33,114 nt of DNA from the NCBI GenBank assembly GCA_947628845.1, contig CANRBK010000006.1:1-33114 (forward strand). Direction: 5' to 3'. The position numbers and the translations under genes are program-made. Below, one piece after another: positions 23,164-31,110 of the stretch. The DNA comes from an uncultured Clostridia bacterium. GTDB taxonomy: Bacteria > Bacillota > Clostridia > TANB77 > CAG-508. The first letter of the stretch is position 1, and the number at the start of each line of letters is the position of its first letter. The notes under the pieces were generated by a model that was not told the origin of the DNA, made no database searches, and saw only the letters and a program-made list of their open reading frames with translations.

Positions 23164-24405
23164 ATGGTAAAAAAATCAGAATTTATATGGAACACAATAG
23201 GAAGTTTTATATCTGCTATTTTAAATGCTGTATTATTACTATTTTGTACTAGAATTAATGGAACTGAAATAGCAGGTATATTTTCAATAAGTTTTGCTAC
23301 AGCTATTATTTTAAATGCTATTGGTGATTTTGGTATAAGAATATATCAAGTTACAGACACAAATAGAAAATATACATTTGAAGATTATTTAATGTCTAGA
23401 ATAATTGCAATAACAATTATGGTTGTTATAGGAATAATATTTGTTATTTGTAGTGGATATGATGTTCAAAAATTAACTATTACAATGTTATTAATTTTAT
23501 TTAAAGTTATAGATAATTTAAGTGAAAGCTATCAAGCAGAATTTCAGATTAATAATAGATTAGACTTAGGTGGAAAATCAATTATAATAAGAAATTGTTT
23601 TTCCATGCTTGGATTTGTAATTACAGATTTAATTACAAAAAACATAATTTTATCTTGTATAACATTAGTTGTTACAAATATGTTATTTTACATAATTTAT
23701 GATAAAAAATTAATAAAAAAATTCGTTGTTAATAAATCAAAAATTAATTTGACTTCTGTAAAACACATAATAAAAGAATGTTTACCATTAGGATTATCTA
23801 CTTTATTAAGTATGTATATAACTAATGCTGTAAAATATGCGATTGATGCAAACAAAGATTATGATATGCAGACCTATTATAATATAATATATTTACCAAC
23901 TTTTATAATAAACTTAGTAAGCTTATTTGTAATAAAACCTGTGTTAAAACCATTAGGAGATTATTGGAATAGCAATAAACATAAAGAATTTATGAAAGTA
24001 ATTTTAAAAATATCAGGAATAATATTTGTTTCAACACTTTTAATAGAACTTATATGTAGTACTATAGCTTTACCAATATTAACAATATTGTATGGTGTTG
24101 ATTTATCAATGTACAAAAAAGAATTAATAATATTAGTTGCATCTGGATTTTTCTATGCTATGGCAACTTTAATGTTCTACGCTTTAAGTACAGTAAGAAA
24201 ACAAAAGCAAACAACAATAGGATATGCAATAACTGCTTTGTTTTCAATTGTTTTGCCATACTTTTTAGTTAAAAAATATAACATGATGGGAGTAGCTATA
24301 TCTAATTTGATGATAACAATTTTATTATTTTTTATACTATTTGTGTTTTTATTGAAAGCTTATTATAGTAAAAATACTATAAAAACAAAAAATAAAGAAA
24401 TATAA
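23164..24405 (+). CDS. wzx: Wzx-like polysaccharide flippase (MOP superfamily)
   Basis: 413 residues, almost entirely hydrophobic, with about 12 predicted membrane spans. It begins SEFIWNTIGSFISAILNAVL with GDFGIRIYQ after the second span, a layout typical of Wzx/RfbX proteins that flip undecaprenyl-diphosphate-linked oligosaccharides. Its presence beside an ABC exporter is unusual: one glycan would normally use one route, and no clear Wzy polymerase is visible. It may flip a lipid-linked side-chain sugar or serve a second polymer. It starts 15 bases after the preceding GT2 with SD AAAGGAG. Confidence 0.85.
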   Translation: MVKKSEFIWNTIGSFISAILNAVLLLFCTRINGTEIAGIFSISFATAIILNAIGDFGIRIYQVTDTNRKYTFEDYLMSRIIAITIMVVIGIIFVICSGYDVQKLTITMLLILFKVIDNLSESYQAEFQINNRLDLGGKSIIIRNCFSMLGFVITDLITKNIILSCITLVVTNMLFYIIYDKKLIKKFVVNKSKINLTSVKHIIKECLPLGLSTLLSMYITNAVKYAIDANKDYDMQTYYNIIYLPTFIINLVSLFVIKPVLKPLGDYWNSNKHKEFMKVILKISGIIFVSTLLIELICSTIALPILTILYGVDLSMYKKELIILVASGFFYAMATLMFYALSTVRKQKQTTIGYAITALFSIVLPYFLVKKYNMMGVAISNLMITILLFFILFVFLLKAYYSKNTIKTKNKEI

Positions 24406-24424
24406 AGGAATGAGAGAATAAATT

Positions 24425-25117
24425 ATGAAAGTATTAATAATCATACCAGCATATAATGAAGCCTTAAATATAGAAAAAACAGTAAAAGATGTAATAACAA
24501 ATACAAATTATGATTATCTAGTAATTAATGATTGCTCTAAGGATAATACTAAAGAAATATGTGAAAAAAATAATTTTAATGTAATATCATTACCAATTAA
24601 TTATGGTTTAACTAGTGGAATTCAATTAGGAATGAAATATGCATATAATAATGATTATGATGTAGTAATTCAATTTGATGGAGATGGACAACATGAAGCA
24701 AAATATTTAAAAGATTTAGTAGAAAGTATAGAAAAAGGAACAAATATTGCAATCGGCTCTAGATTTGTCACTAAAAAGAAACCTTTTTCATTTAGAATGC
24801 TTGGAAGCTCTTTAATAACCGCAGCAATTAAAATAACTACTGGTAAAACTATAAAAGATCCAACTTCTGGAATGAGAGCTTATGATAAAAAAGCTATTAA
24901 AGAATTTATAATAAATGCAAGTCTAACTCCAGAACCAGATACTTTAGTATATATGTTGAAAAAGAAAATGAAAATAGAAGAAATACAAGTAGAAATGAAA
25001 GATAGAGAATTTGGAGAAAGTTATTTAAATCCAATAAAATCAATGGAATATATGGTAAATATGTTTTTATCTATAATATTTATAAGAGCTATAACAAGAT
25101 CAAAAAATATTAAATAA
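24425..25117 (+). CDS. GT2 of the dolichol/polyprenyl-phosphate sugar synthase type
   Basis: 230 residues, single GT-A domain without membrane spans. It starts KVLIIIPAYNEALNIEKTVK and has VINDCSKDNTKEI, the metal/donor site QFDGDGQHEAKYLKDLVESI (about 92-111) and IAIGSRFV, with SGMRAYDKKAIKE later. This is the DPM1-like group, which loads a sugar from UDP/GDP onto a polyprenyl phosphate. The DUF2304 membrane protein immediately downstream is a common companion and may anchor it. The product would feed GT-C type enzymes such as those at 19405 or 31111. Confidence 0.87.
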   Translation: MKVLIIIPAYNEALNIEKTVKDVITNTNYDYLVINDCSKDNTKEICEKNNFNVISLPINYGLTSGIQLGMKYAYNNDYDVVIQFDGDGQHEAKYLKDLVESIEKGTNIAIGSRFVTKKKPFSFRMLGSSLITAAIKITTGKTIKDPTSGMRAYDKKAIKEFIINASLTPEPDTLVYMLKKKMKIEEIQVEMKDREFGESYLNPIKSMEYMVNMFLSIIFIRAITRSKNIK

Positions 25118-25144
25118 TATATAAAATAAGGAAGGAGCAATAAA

Positions 25145-25498
25145 ATGACTATAACATTAAGAATTATTTTAGTAATACTATCTGTAATATCATTTATATT
25201 ATGTGTAAAAAAAATAAAAGAATCGAAATTAAAAGTAATAAATTCAGTAACATGGATGATAGGGAGTTTTTTATTTGTTTTTATGAGTATTTTCTCAAGT
25301 GCGGTTGAATATATTTCAAGTAAATTAGGCTTTATGGCTCCAGTTAATTTTGTATTTTTAGTAATAATAGCTTTTTTACTAGTACAGAATTTTATAGATA
25401 ATATCAGAATTTCAACATTAAGTGAAAAAATAAAAGATTTAAATCACTATATAGCATTAGAAGATTATAAAAAAAATAATACTAGTAACGATAATTAA
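25145..25498 (+). CDS. DUF2304 small membrane protein
   Basis: 117 residues with three hydrophobic helices (about 3-21, 31-52, 64-83) and a charged C-terminal helix (DNIRISTLSEKIKDLNHYIA), as in DUF2304 proteins. Members usually sit directly after a polyprenyl-phosphate GT2, as here, and are thought to be its membrane partner. The function is inferred from context. SD AAGGAAGGAG precedes ATG 25145. It is the last gene before a new promoter. Confidence 0.8.
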   Translation: MTITLRIILVILSVISFILCVKKIKESKLKVINSVTWMIGSFLFVFMSIFSSAVEYISSKLGFMAPVNFVFLVIIAFLLVQNFIDNIRISTLSEKIKDLNHYIALEDYKKNNTSNDN

Positions 25499-25551
25499 AG
25501 TCAAAAAAATTTATTATGCATAAGTTGAAAAAACTTCCAACTAAAAATATA

Positions 25552-25580
25552 TTGACTAAATTAGTAGAAAAATATAAAAT
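25552..25580 (+). promoter_or_regulatory. predicted promoter of the ChW-lysozyme operon
   Basis: TTGACT (25552-25557), 17 bp, and TAAAAT (25575-25580) inside TATAAAAT. The layout is almost the same as the promoter at 10199. Transcription would start near 25587, about 29 bases before the ATG at 25616. It lies in the 114-base gap after the DUF2304 gene. Confidence 0.6.
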
Positions 25581-25615
25581 TAAATTGTAATAAAAAGTAT
25601 GGAAGGAGAAAATTG

Positions 25616-27760
25616 ATGAAAGTAAATAAATTTTTAGCTCTTATTATTTTAGCAATATTAATATCAAATATTTTATTAGGAATTACATATGAAATAAAAG
25701 CTGAAGAAATAATAGAAAATGAAATAATAGAGCAATCTCAAAATAATAAAACAGAAAGCAAGCAAGATACAGAAAATGTAATAGAAAATAATATAATCGA
25801 AAATGATGTAATAGAAAATGATGTAATCGAAAATGAAAGTATTGAAGATAATGTAGTAGAAGATGAAGTTACAGAAAATAATGTGATAGATAATTCAATT
25901 GATAATGAAGTAATAGATAATATAAACAATGATGAAATAATGCCATTATCAGCACCATCAGAAGAATTAGGAGTTACATATAAAACACATGTACAAGATA
26001 TAGGATGGCAAGATTGGAAAAATGATGGAGAAACTGCAGGTACATCTGGTAAGTATTTAAGATTAGAAGCAATTAATATTAAGTTAAAGGGAGATTTATC
26101 TAATTTAAATATAAAATATCAAACTCATGTAGAAAGTATAGGATGGCAAGATTGGAAAACAAATGGTGAAATGTCAGGTACATCTGGCAAGTATTTAAGA
26201 TTAGAAGCTATAAAAATTGAACTAGACTCATCTGAAGATTATTCAATTAGGTATAGGGTACATGTACAAGATATAGGATGGCAAGACTGGAAAACAGATG
26301 GTGAGATTGCTGGAACAGAAGGAAGATACTTAAGATTAGAAGCAATAGAAATAAAGATTGTTCCTAAAGTAAAGAAAGCAGTAATTAATATAGATACACC
26401 TAGAAATGGTGAATCACTTTATAATCCAAATATCATAAATGTATCTGGTTGGAAAATGGCAAATATTTCTAATACAAAAATAAAAGTTTATATAGATGAA
26501 AGTACAACACCTATTGATGACAATTTAATAACATACATAAAAAGAGATGATGTAATAAAAGCTGTAAAAGGATATGGTAATGAGATACAAAATTCAAATC
26601 CTGGTTTTTATTTTGCTATTAATGCAACAGAATTAGCAAGTGGAACACATAAAATACGTTTTGTAATATATACAAGTAATAATGAAATGCTTCAAGAAGT
26701 AACAACAAAAATAATTTTGGATAGAAATTTACATGTTCAATATAAATCTCATGTACAAGATATAGGATGGCAAGAACATGTTATAGATGGAAAAACTTCA
26801 GGAACTGAAGGAAGGCATTTAAGGATAGAAGCAACTGATATTAGATTAGTAAGTGCACCTTCAAATGCAAAAATAGTTTATAGAGCTCATATACAAGATA
26901 TAGGATGGCAAGATTGGAAAGAAAATGGGCAAGTAGCAGGAACACAAGGACAAGGCTTAAGAATGGAAGCATTACAAATAAAGTTAGAAAATTTTGATGA
27001 ATATACAATTGAATATCAAGTTCATGTAGAAGATAAAGGATGGACAGATTGGTATATTGATGGAGAAACAGCAGGTACAGTTGGGCAAGGAAAAAGAATA
27101 GAGGCTATGAGAATTAGACTAGTTCCTAAATATAAAAGACAATATAATGGAATAGATGTTAGTCAATTTAATGGAAGTATCAACTGGGGATTTGTTAAAA
27201 GATCTGGAATAGACTTTTCATTTATAAGAGTTGGTATTAGAGGATATGGTTCAGCAGGAAATTTTAGAGAAGATTCAAACTATAGAGCTAATATACAAGC
27301 AGCAAAACAAGCAGGAGTTCCAGTAGGAGTTTACTTTGTAACACAGGCTACAACAGAGGCTGAAGCTATAGAAGAAGCAAATTGGGTTATTGAAAGAGTG
27401 GAACCTTATGGAGTAGAGTATCCTATTGCAATAGATATAGAATCTCCAGGACTAGAAAGACCAACAGATATTCCAAGAACACAAAATTTAGACAAAAATA
27501 CTCGTACACAGCTAGCAAAAGTATTTTGCCAAACAATTCAAAATAATGGGTATACACCAATTATATATACAAATCTTAATTGGGCTAATAATTATTTAAA
27601 CATGTCACAATTAACAGAATTTGATACATGGATTGCACAATATAGAAGTGCAGGAACTACATATACTGGTGAATATTCAATATGGCAATATACAAGTTCA
27701 GGAACAGTAAACGGAATATTAGGATGTGTAGATTTAGATGCGTGCTATAAAAAATACTAA
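25616..27760 (+). CDS. secreted ChW-repeat GH25 lysozyme
   Basis: Peptidoglycan hydrolase (N-acetylmuramidase). A signal peptide (about 1-29, hydrophobic core LALIILAILISNILLGI) is followed by an acidic low-complexity spacer (residues about 30-110, repeated IENDV units). Then come three ChW repeats, an Ig-like domain with SGWKMA, and three more ChW repeats. The last 205 residues are a GH25 domain: YNGIDVSQFNG with Asp514, FIRVGIRGYGS, YPIAIDIESPG with the catalytic Asp607 and Glu609, and YSIWQYTSSG. ATG 25616 is preferred to TTG 25613, since GGAAGGAG (25601-25608) is 7 bases away. The ChW-Ig-ChW plan is the same as in the M14 protein at 6225, so the two enzymes probably bind the same wall ligand. 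Confidence 0.95.
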   Translation: MKVNKFLALIILAILISNILLGITYEIKAEEIIENEIIEQSQNNKTESKQDTENVIENNIIENDVIENDVIENESIEDNVVEDEVTENNVIDNSIDNEVIDNINNDEIMPLSAPSEELGVTYKTHVQDIGWQDWKNDGETAGTSGKYLRLEAINIKLKGDLSNLNIKYQTHVESIGWQDWKTNGEMSGTSGKYLRLEAIKIELDSSEDYSIRYRVHVQDIGWQDWKTDGEIAGTEGRYLRLEAIEIKIVPKVKKAVINIDTPRNGESLYNPNIINVSGWKMANISNTKIKVYIDESTTPIDDNLITYIKRDDVIKAVKGYGNEIQNSNPGFYFAINATELASGTHKIRFVIYTSNNEMLQEVTTKIILDRNLHVQYKSHVQDIGWQEHVIDGKTSGTEGRHLRIEATDIRLVSAPSNAKIVYRAHIQDIGWQDWKENGQVAGTQGQGLRMEALQIKLENFDEYTIEYQVHVEDKGWTDWYIDGETAGTVGQGKRIEAMRIRLVPKYKRQYNGIDVSQFNGSINWGFVKRSGIDFSFIRVGIRGYGSAGNFREDSNYRANIQAAKQAGVPVGVYFVTQATTEAEAIEEANWVIERVEPYGVEYPIAIDIESPGLERPTDIPRTQNLDKNTRTQLAKVFCQTIQNNGYTPIIYTNLNWANNYLNMSQLTEFDTWIAQYRSAGTTYTGEYSIWQYTSSGTVNGILGCVDLDACYKKY
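25771..25930 (+). repeat. degenerate 15-bp repeats encoding IENDV-type units
   Basis: Imperfect GAAAATGATGTAAT-type units encode IENxVIENxVIEN and then decay to DNSIDNEVID. The region forms an acidic, probably unstructured spacer between signal peptide and first ChW repeat of the lysozyme. It could expand or contract in 15-bp steps without breaking the frame. Confidence 0.65.
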
Positions 27761-27778
27761 TAATGAAGGGAAAATAAA

Positions 27779-28207
27779 ATGAAAAAAATAAAAGAATTAT
27801 ATAAAAAATATAAAGAAGTAGTAAATTATTTAATATTTGGAGTATTAACAACAATAGTAGCATTATTAGTATATTATATATGTGTATTTACGTTTTTAAA
27901 TCCAGAAAACGCAATACAACTTCAAATAGCAAATGTAATCTCTTGGGTAGCAGGGGTTACATTTGCATATTTTACTAATAGGAAATATGTATTTGAAAGT
28001 CAAGAAAAAAACAAAATGCAAGAAGCAAGCAAATTTGTATTTGCAAGACTTATTACTCTTATAATGGATATGGCAATTATGTGGCTAGGAGTAACAATAT
28101 TACAACAAAATGATAAAATAATAAAAATAATATCTCAAATAGCAATAATAGTTTCTAATTATATACTTAGTAAATTATTTGTATTTAGAAAAAATAAAAA
28201 AATATAA
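27779..28207 (+). CDS. GtrA-family membrane protein
   Basis: 142 residues with four hydrophobic helices. YLIFGVLTTIVALLVYYICV near the start, then VISWVAGVTFAYFTNRKYVF, and the tail ILSKLFVFRK are hallmarks of the GtrA/DPMS-like family, proposed to flip polyprenyl-phosphate sugars. It is followed 33 bases on by a GtrB-like synthase, the standard pair. A third partner (a GT-C transferase) is not adjacent, but candidates lie at 19405 and 31111. It follows the lysozyme by 18 bases and is probably in its operon. Confidence 0.9.
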   Translation: MKKIKELYKKYKEVVNYLIFGVLTTIVALLVYYICVFTFLNPENAIQLQIANVISWVAGVTFAYFTNRKYVFESQEKNKMQEASKFVFARLITLIMDMAIMWLGVTILQQNDKIIKIISQIAIIVSNYILSKLFVFRKNKKI

Positions 28208-28240
28208 TTTTCAATTAAAAAAGAAAGGATGTAGTATTAA

Positions 28241-29182
28241 ATGGAAAAGAAAAAAGTAACTCTAGTTATACCAATGTATTACGAAGAAAAGGTAGCAAAT
28301 GAATGTTACAAAAGAGTAAAAGAAAATTTATCAAAATTAGAAAATTATGAACATGAAATTATATTTGTAAATGATGGTAGTACAGATAGAACATTGGAGA
28401 TATTAGAACAAATAGCAAAAGAAGATAAAAATGTAAAAATAATATCATTTTCAAGAAATTTTGGGCATCAAGCTGCAGTTACTGCTGGACTTCAGTATAT
28501 AACAGGTGATGCAATAGTAATTATGGATGCTGACCTTCAAGATCCTCCTGAATTAATTCCAGATATGTTAAAACTCTGGGAAGAAGGAAATGAAGTTATA
28601 TATGGAAAAAGAAAGTCAAGAGAAGGAGAAAGTGTATTTAAACTATTTACAGCAAAAATGTTTTATAAAACTTTAAATGCATTATCGGATGTAGAAATTC
28701 CAAAGGATACAGGAGATTTTAGACTAGTTGATAGAAAAGTAGTTGATACTATCAATTCTTTGCCAGAACATAATAAATTTTTAAGGGGGCTTTTTAGTTG
28801 GGTTGGATATAAGCAAATACCTTTTGAATATGAAAGGAAAGAAAGATTTGCAGGAGAAACAAAATATCCATTAAAGAAAATGTTGAAATTAGCATCTGAT
28901 GGAATTATAAGTTTTTCTACAAAACCTTTAAAATTAGTTGGGGCTTTAGGAATTGTATCAATAATTATTTCAATTTTATTATTGGTATATGCATTAGTAT
29001 CTTTTACATTTAAATTAAATAATTTGTCTGCTGGATGGACATCTATTATGGTTGCTATTACCTTTTTTGCTGGAATACAACTGATTTCTATATGGGTTAT
29101 TGCTGAATATGTTGGAAGAATTTACGATGAAAGTAAACAAAGACCTCAATATATAGTTGATAAAAAAATAAATATAGAATAA
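28241..29182 (+). CDS. GtrB-like polyprenyl-phosphate sugar synthase (GT2)
   Basis: 313 residues. The GT-A domain starts KVTLVIPMYYEEKVANECYK, with FVNDGSTDRTLEIL, SFSRNFGHQAAVTAGL, the donor/metal site VIMDADLQDPPELI and DTGDFRLVDRKVVD. RKERFAGETKYPLKKM leads into two C-terminal membrane helices (about 232-255 and 265-290). This is the GtrB/DPMS type with C-terminal anchors, which makes polyprenyl-phosphate glucose or a similar donor. It is paired with GtrA just upstream. It differs from the shorter, soluble DPM-like protein at 24425, so the cluster may prepare two different lipid-linked sugars. Confidence 0.92.
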   Translation: MEKKKVTLVIPMYYEEKVANECYKRVKENLSKLENYEHEIIFVNDGSTDRTLEILEQIAKEDKNVKIISFSRNFGHQAAVTAGLQYITGDAIVIMDADLQDPPELIPDMLKLWEEGNEVIYGKRKSREGESVFKLFTAKMFYKTLNALSDVEIPKDTGDFRLVDRKVVDTINSLPEHNKFLRGLFSWVGYKQIPFEYERKERFAGETKYPLKKMLKLASDGIISFSTKPLKLVGALGIVSIIISILLLVYALVSFTFKLNNLSAGWTSIMVAITFFAGIQLISIWVIAEYVGRIYDESKQRPQYIVDKKINIE

Positions 29183-29207
29183 AAATACTTGTACTTTTTT
29201 ATATTTA

Positions 29208-29315
29208 ATGATATTATATGGAAGACCCAGAAGGGACGTTTACTTGTGGGTCATTTTAATAAATTAAATAATATCATATGAAAAAAGACCCACAAGTAAA
29301 CGTCCCTTTTGGGTC
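29208..29315. repeat. long interleaved inverted repeats between gtrB-like gene and rfbD
   Basis: A 29-nt arm (29224-29252) is the reverse complement of 29287-29315 except for one position (a G-T pair in RNA). Each arm also begins GACCCA and ends GGGTC, so each can fold alone. A second pair, ATGATATTAT (29208-29217) and ATAATATCAT (29268-29277), is perfectly complementary and interleaved with the first (order A-B-A'-B'). No T tract follows on either strand, so it is not a plain terminator. It ends 4 bases before the AGGAG of rfbD. It could be a miniature repeat element or an RNA structure controlling rfbD. Confidence 0.75.
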
Positions 29316-29329
29316 AAAAGGAGTAAAAA

Positions 29330-30190
29330 ATGAAAATATTGATAACAGGTGCAAACGGAATGCTTGCAAAAGAAGTAAGAGAAAAATTTGAACAAGGAAA
29401 TGAACTTACAATTACAGATGTTGCAGAATTAGATATAACAGATGAAAAAGCAGTTTTTGATTTTGTAAAAAATTTAAAACCAGAATATATAATAAATTGT
29501 GCAGCATTTACTGCAGTTGATAAAGCTGAAGATTGTTATGAATTAGCAGATAAAATAAATGGAGATGGTCCAACAAATTTAGCAAAAGCTGCAAAAAATG
29601 TAGGAGCTAAATTAGTACATATATCAACAGACTATGTATTTGGTGGAGATTTGGATTTATCTAAAGATTATAAAGAAGACGACGAAAAAACACCAGTAAC
29701 AGTATATGGTATTACTAAATTACATGGTGAACAAGGAATAGAAAAAAATATGGATGAATACTACATATTTAGAACAGCGTGGTTATATGGAGTTGGAGGA
29801 AACAATTTTGTAAAAACAATGACAAAATTAGGTTCAACAAGAGATGAAATAAATGTAGTATCAGATCAACATGGAAGTCCGACTTATGCAAAAGACTTAA
29901 CAGAAATAATATATCAAGCAATACAAAAGAAAATACCATATGGAGTATATCATGCAACAAATCAAGGATATACAACATGGTATGAATTTACAAAAGAAAT
30001 ATTAGAAAAACAAGGAATACAATGTAAAGTAAATCCTGTAACAACAGAAGAATATATAGAAATGATGAAAATTACTCAAGCTAAAAGACCATTCAATTCA
30101 CAATTATCAAAAAATAAATTACTAGAACAAGGAATCGAAATACCAGAGTGGAAAGATGGACTAAAAAGATATTTTGAAGAAAGTTGTTAA
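29330..30190 (+). CDS. rfbD: dTDP-4-dehydrorhamnose reductase
   Basis: Last step of dTDP-L-rhamnose synthesis: reduction of dTDP-4-keto-L-rhamnose with NAD(P)H. The N-terminal Rossmann motif is ITGANGMLAKEV. CAAFTAVDKAEDCYELADKI is the family signature, followed by VHISTDYVFGG and the catalytic YGITK (Tyr126, Lys130). RTAWLYGVGGNNFVKTM and SDQHGSPTYAKDL are also typical. 286 residues is normal. AAAAGGAG lies directly behind the inverted repeat at 29208-29315. rfbA follows 16 bases after the stop. Confidence 0.96.
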   Translation: MKILITGANGMLAKEVREKFEQGNELTITDVAELDITDEKAVFDFVKNLKPEYIINCAAFTAVDKAEDCYELADKINGDGPTNLAKAAKNVGAKLVHISTDYVFGGDLDLSKDYKEDDEKTPVTVYGITKLHGEQGIEKNMDEYYIFRTAWLYGVGGNNFVKTMTKLGSTRDEINVVSDQHGSPTYAKDLTEIIYQAIQKKIPYGVYHATNQGYTTWYEFTKEILEKQGIQCKVNPVTTEEYIEMMKITQAKRPFNSQLSKNKLLEQGIEIPEWKDGLKRYFEESC

Positions 30191-30206
30191 TAGGAGGTAA
30201 CTATTT

Positions 30207-31085
30207 ATGAAAAACAGAAAAGGAATAATTTTAGCAGGAGGAAGTGGAACAAGATTATATCCATTAACACATGCTATATCAAAACAAATAATGCCAGTAT
30301 ATGATAAACCAATGATTTACTATCCATTGTCTGTATTGATGGAAGCAGGAATAAGAGAAGTATTAATAATAACAACTCCTAGAGATTGTGAAACATTTAA
30401 AACTTTATTGGGAGATGGTTCACAATGGGGAATGCATTTTGAATATAAAATACAAGATAAACCAAATGGCTTAGCAGAAGCTTTTATCATTGGAGAAGAA
30501 TTCATTGGACAAGATAATGTAGCAATGATATTAGGTGATAATATGTTTTATGGATCTCATTTATCTGAAATGTTACGAAAAGCAAATGAAAGAGAAAATG
30601 AATCAACAATATTTGGTTATCAAGTTAAAGATCCAAGAGCTTATGGAGTAGTAGAAATTGATAAAGATGGAAAAGCTTTATCAATAGAGGAAAAACCAGA
30701 AAATCCAAAATCAAATTATGCAGTACCAGGTTTATATTTTTATACAAATGATGTAATAGAAATTGCAAAAAATGTAAAGCCTTCACCAAGAGGAGAATTA
30801 GAAATTACATCAGTAAATGAAGAATATATGAAAAAAAATAAATTATATGTAGAAACATTTGGACGAGGAATGACTTGGTTTGATACAGGAACACATGATG
30901 CACTTTTAGAAACAGCAAGCTTTGTGCAAACAATAGAAAAAAGACAAGGAATGCAGGTATGTTGCCCTGAAGAAATCGCATATCAAAAAGGTTGGATAAC
31001 AGCAGAACAATTGTCAGTTTTGGCAGATAAATATATGAAAACAGATTATGGGAAATATTTAAAAGATATATGCAAAAATAGTTAA
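30207..31085 (+). CDS. rfbA: glucose-1-phosphate thymidylyltransferase
   Basis: Makes dTDP-glucose, the first step toward dTDP-rhamnose. The nucleotide-binding start is [15 protein letters not shown] with [18 protein letters not shown]. Further family segments: [30 protein letters not shown] with the metal Asp, [40 protein letters not shown] and [13 protein letters not shown]. 292 residues is standard. SD AGGAGG precedes ATG 30207. rfbB (4,6-dehydratase) is not seen in the window and is expected just downstream. Confidence 0.97.
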   Translation: MKNRKGIILAGGSGTRLYPLTHAISKQIMPVYDKPMIYYPLSVLMEAGIREVLIITTPRDCETFKTLLGDGSQWGMHFEYKIQDKPNGLAEAFIIGEEFIGQDNVAMILGDNMFYGSHLSEMLRKANERENESTIFGYQVKDPRAYGVVEIDKDGKALSIEEKPENPKSNYAVPGLYFYTNDVIEIAKNVKPSPRGELEITSVNEEYMKKNKLYVETFGRGMTWFDTGTHDALLETASFVQTIEKRQGMQVCCPEEIAYQKGWITAEQLSVLADKYMKTDYGKYLKDICKNS

Positions 31086-31110
31086 AATATAAAAGGGAAA
31101 AATTTAAAAA

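Noticed and set aside
29208-29315. Inverted repeat as a simple rho-independent terminator of the gtrB-like gene
   Set aside because: No T tract follows the stem on either strand, and a second pair is interleaved with it.
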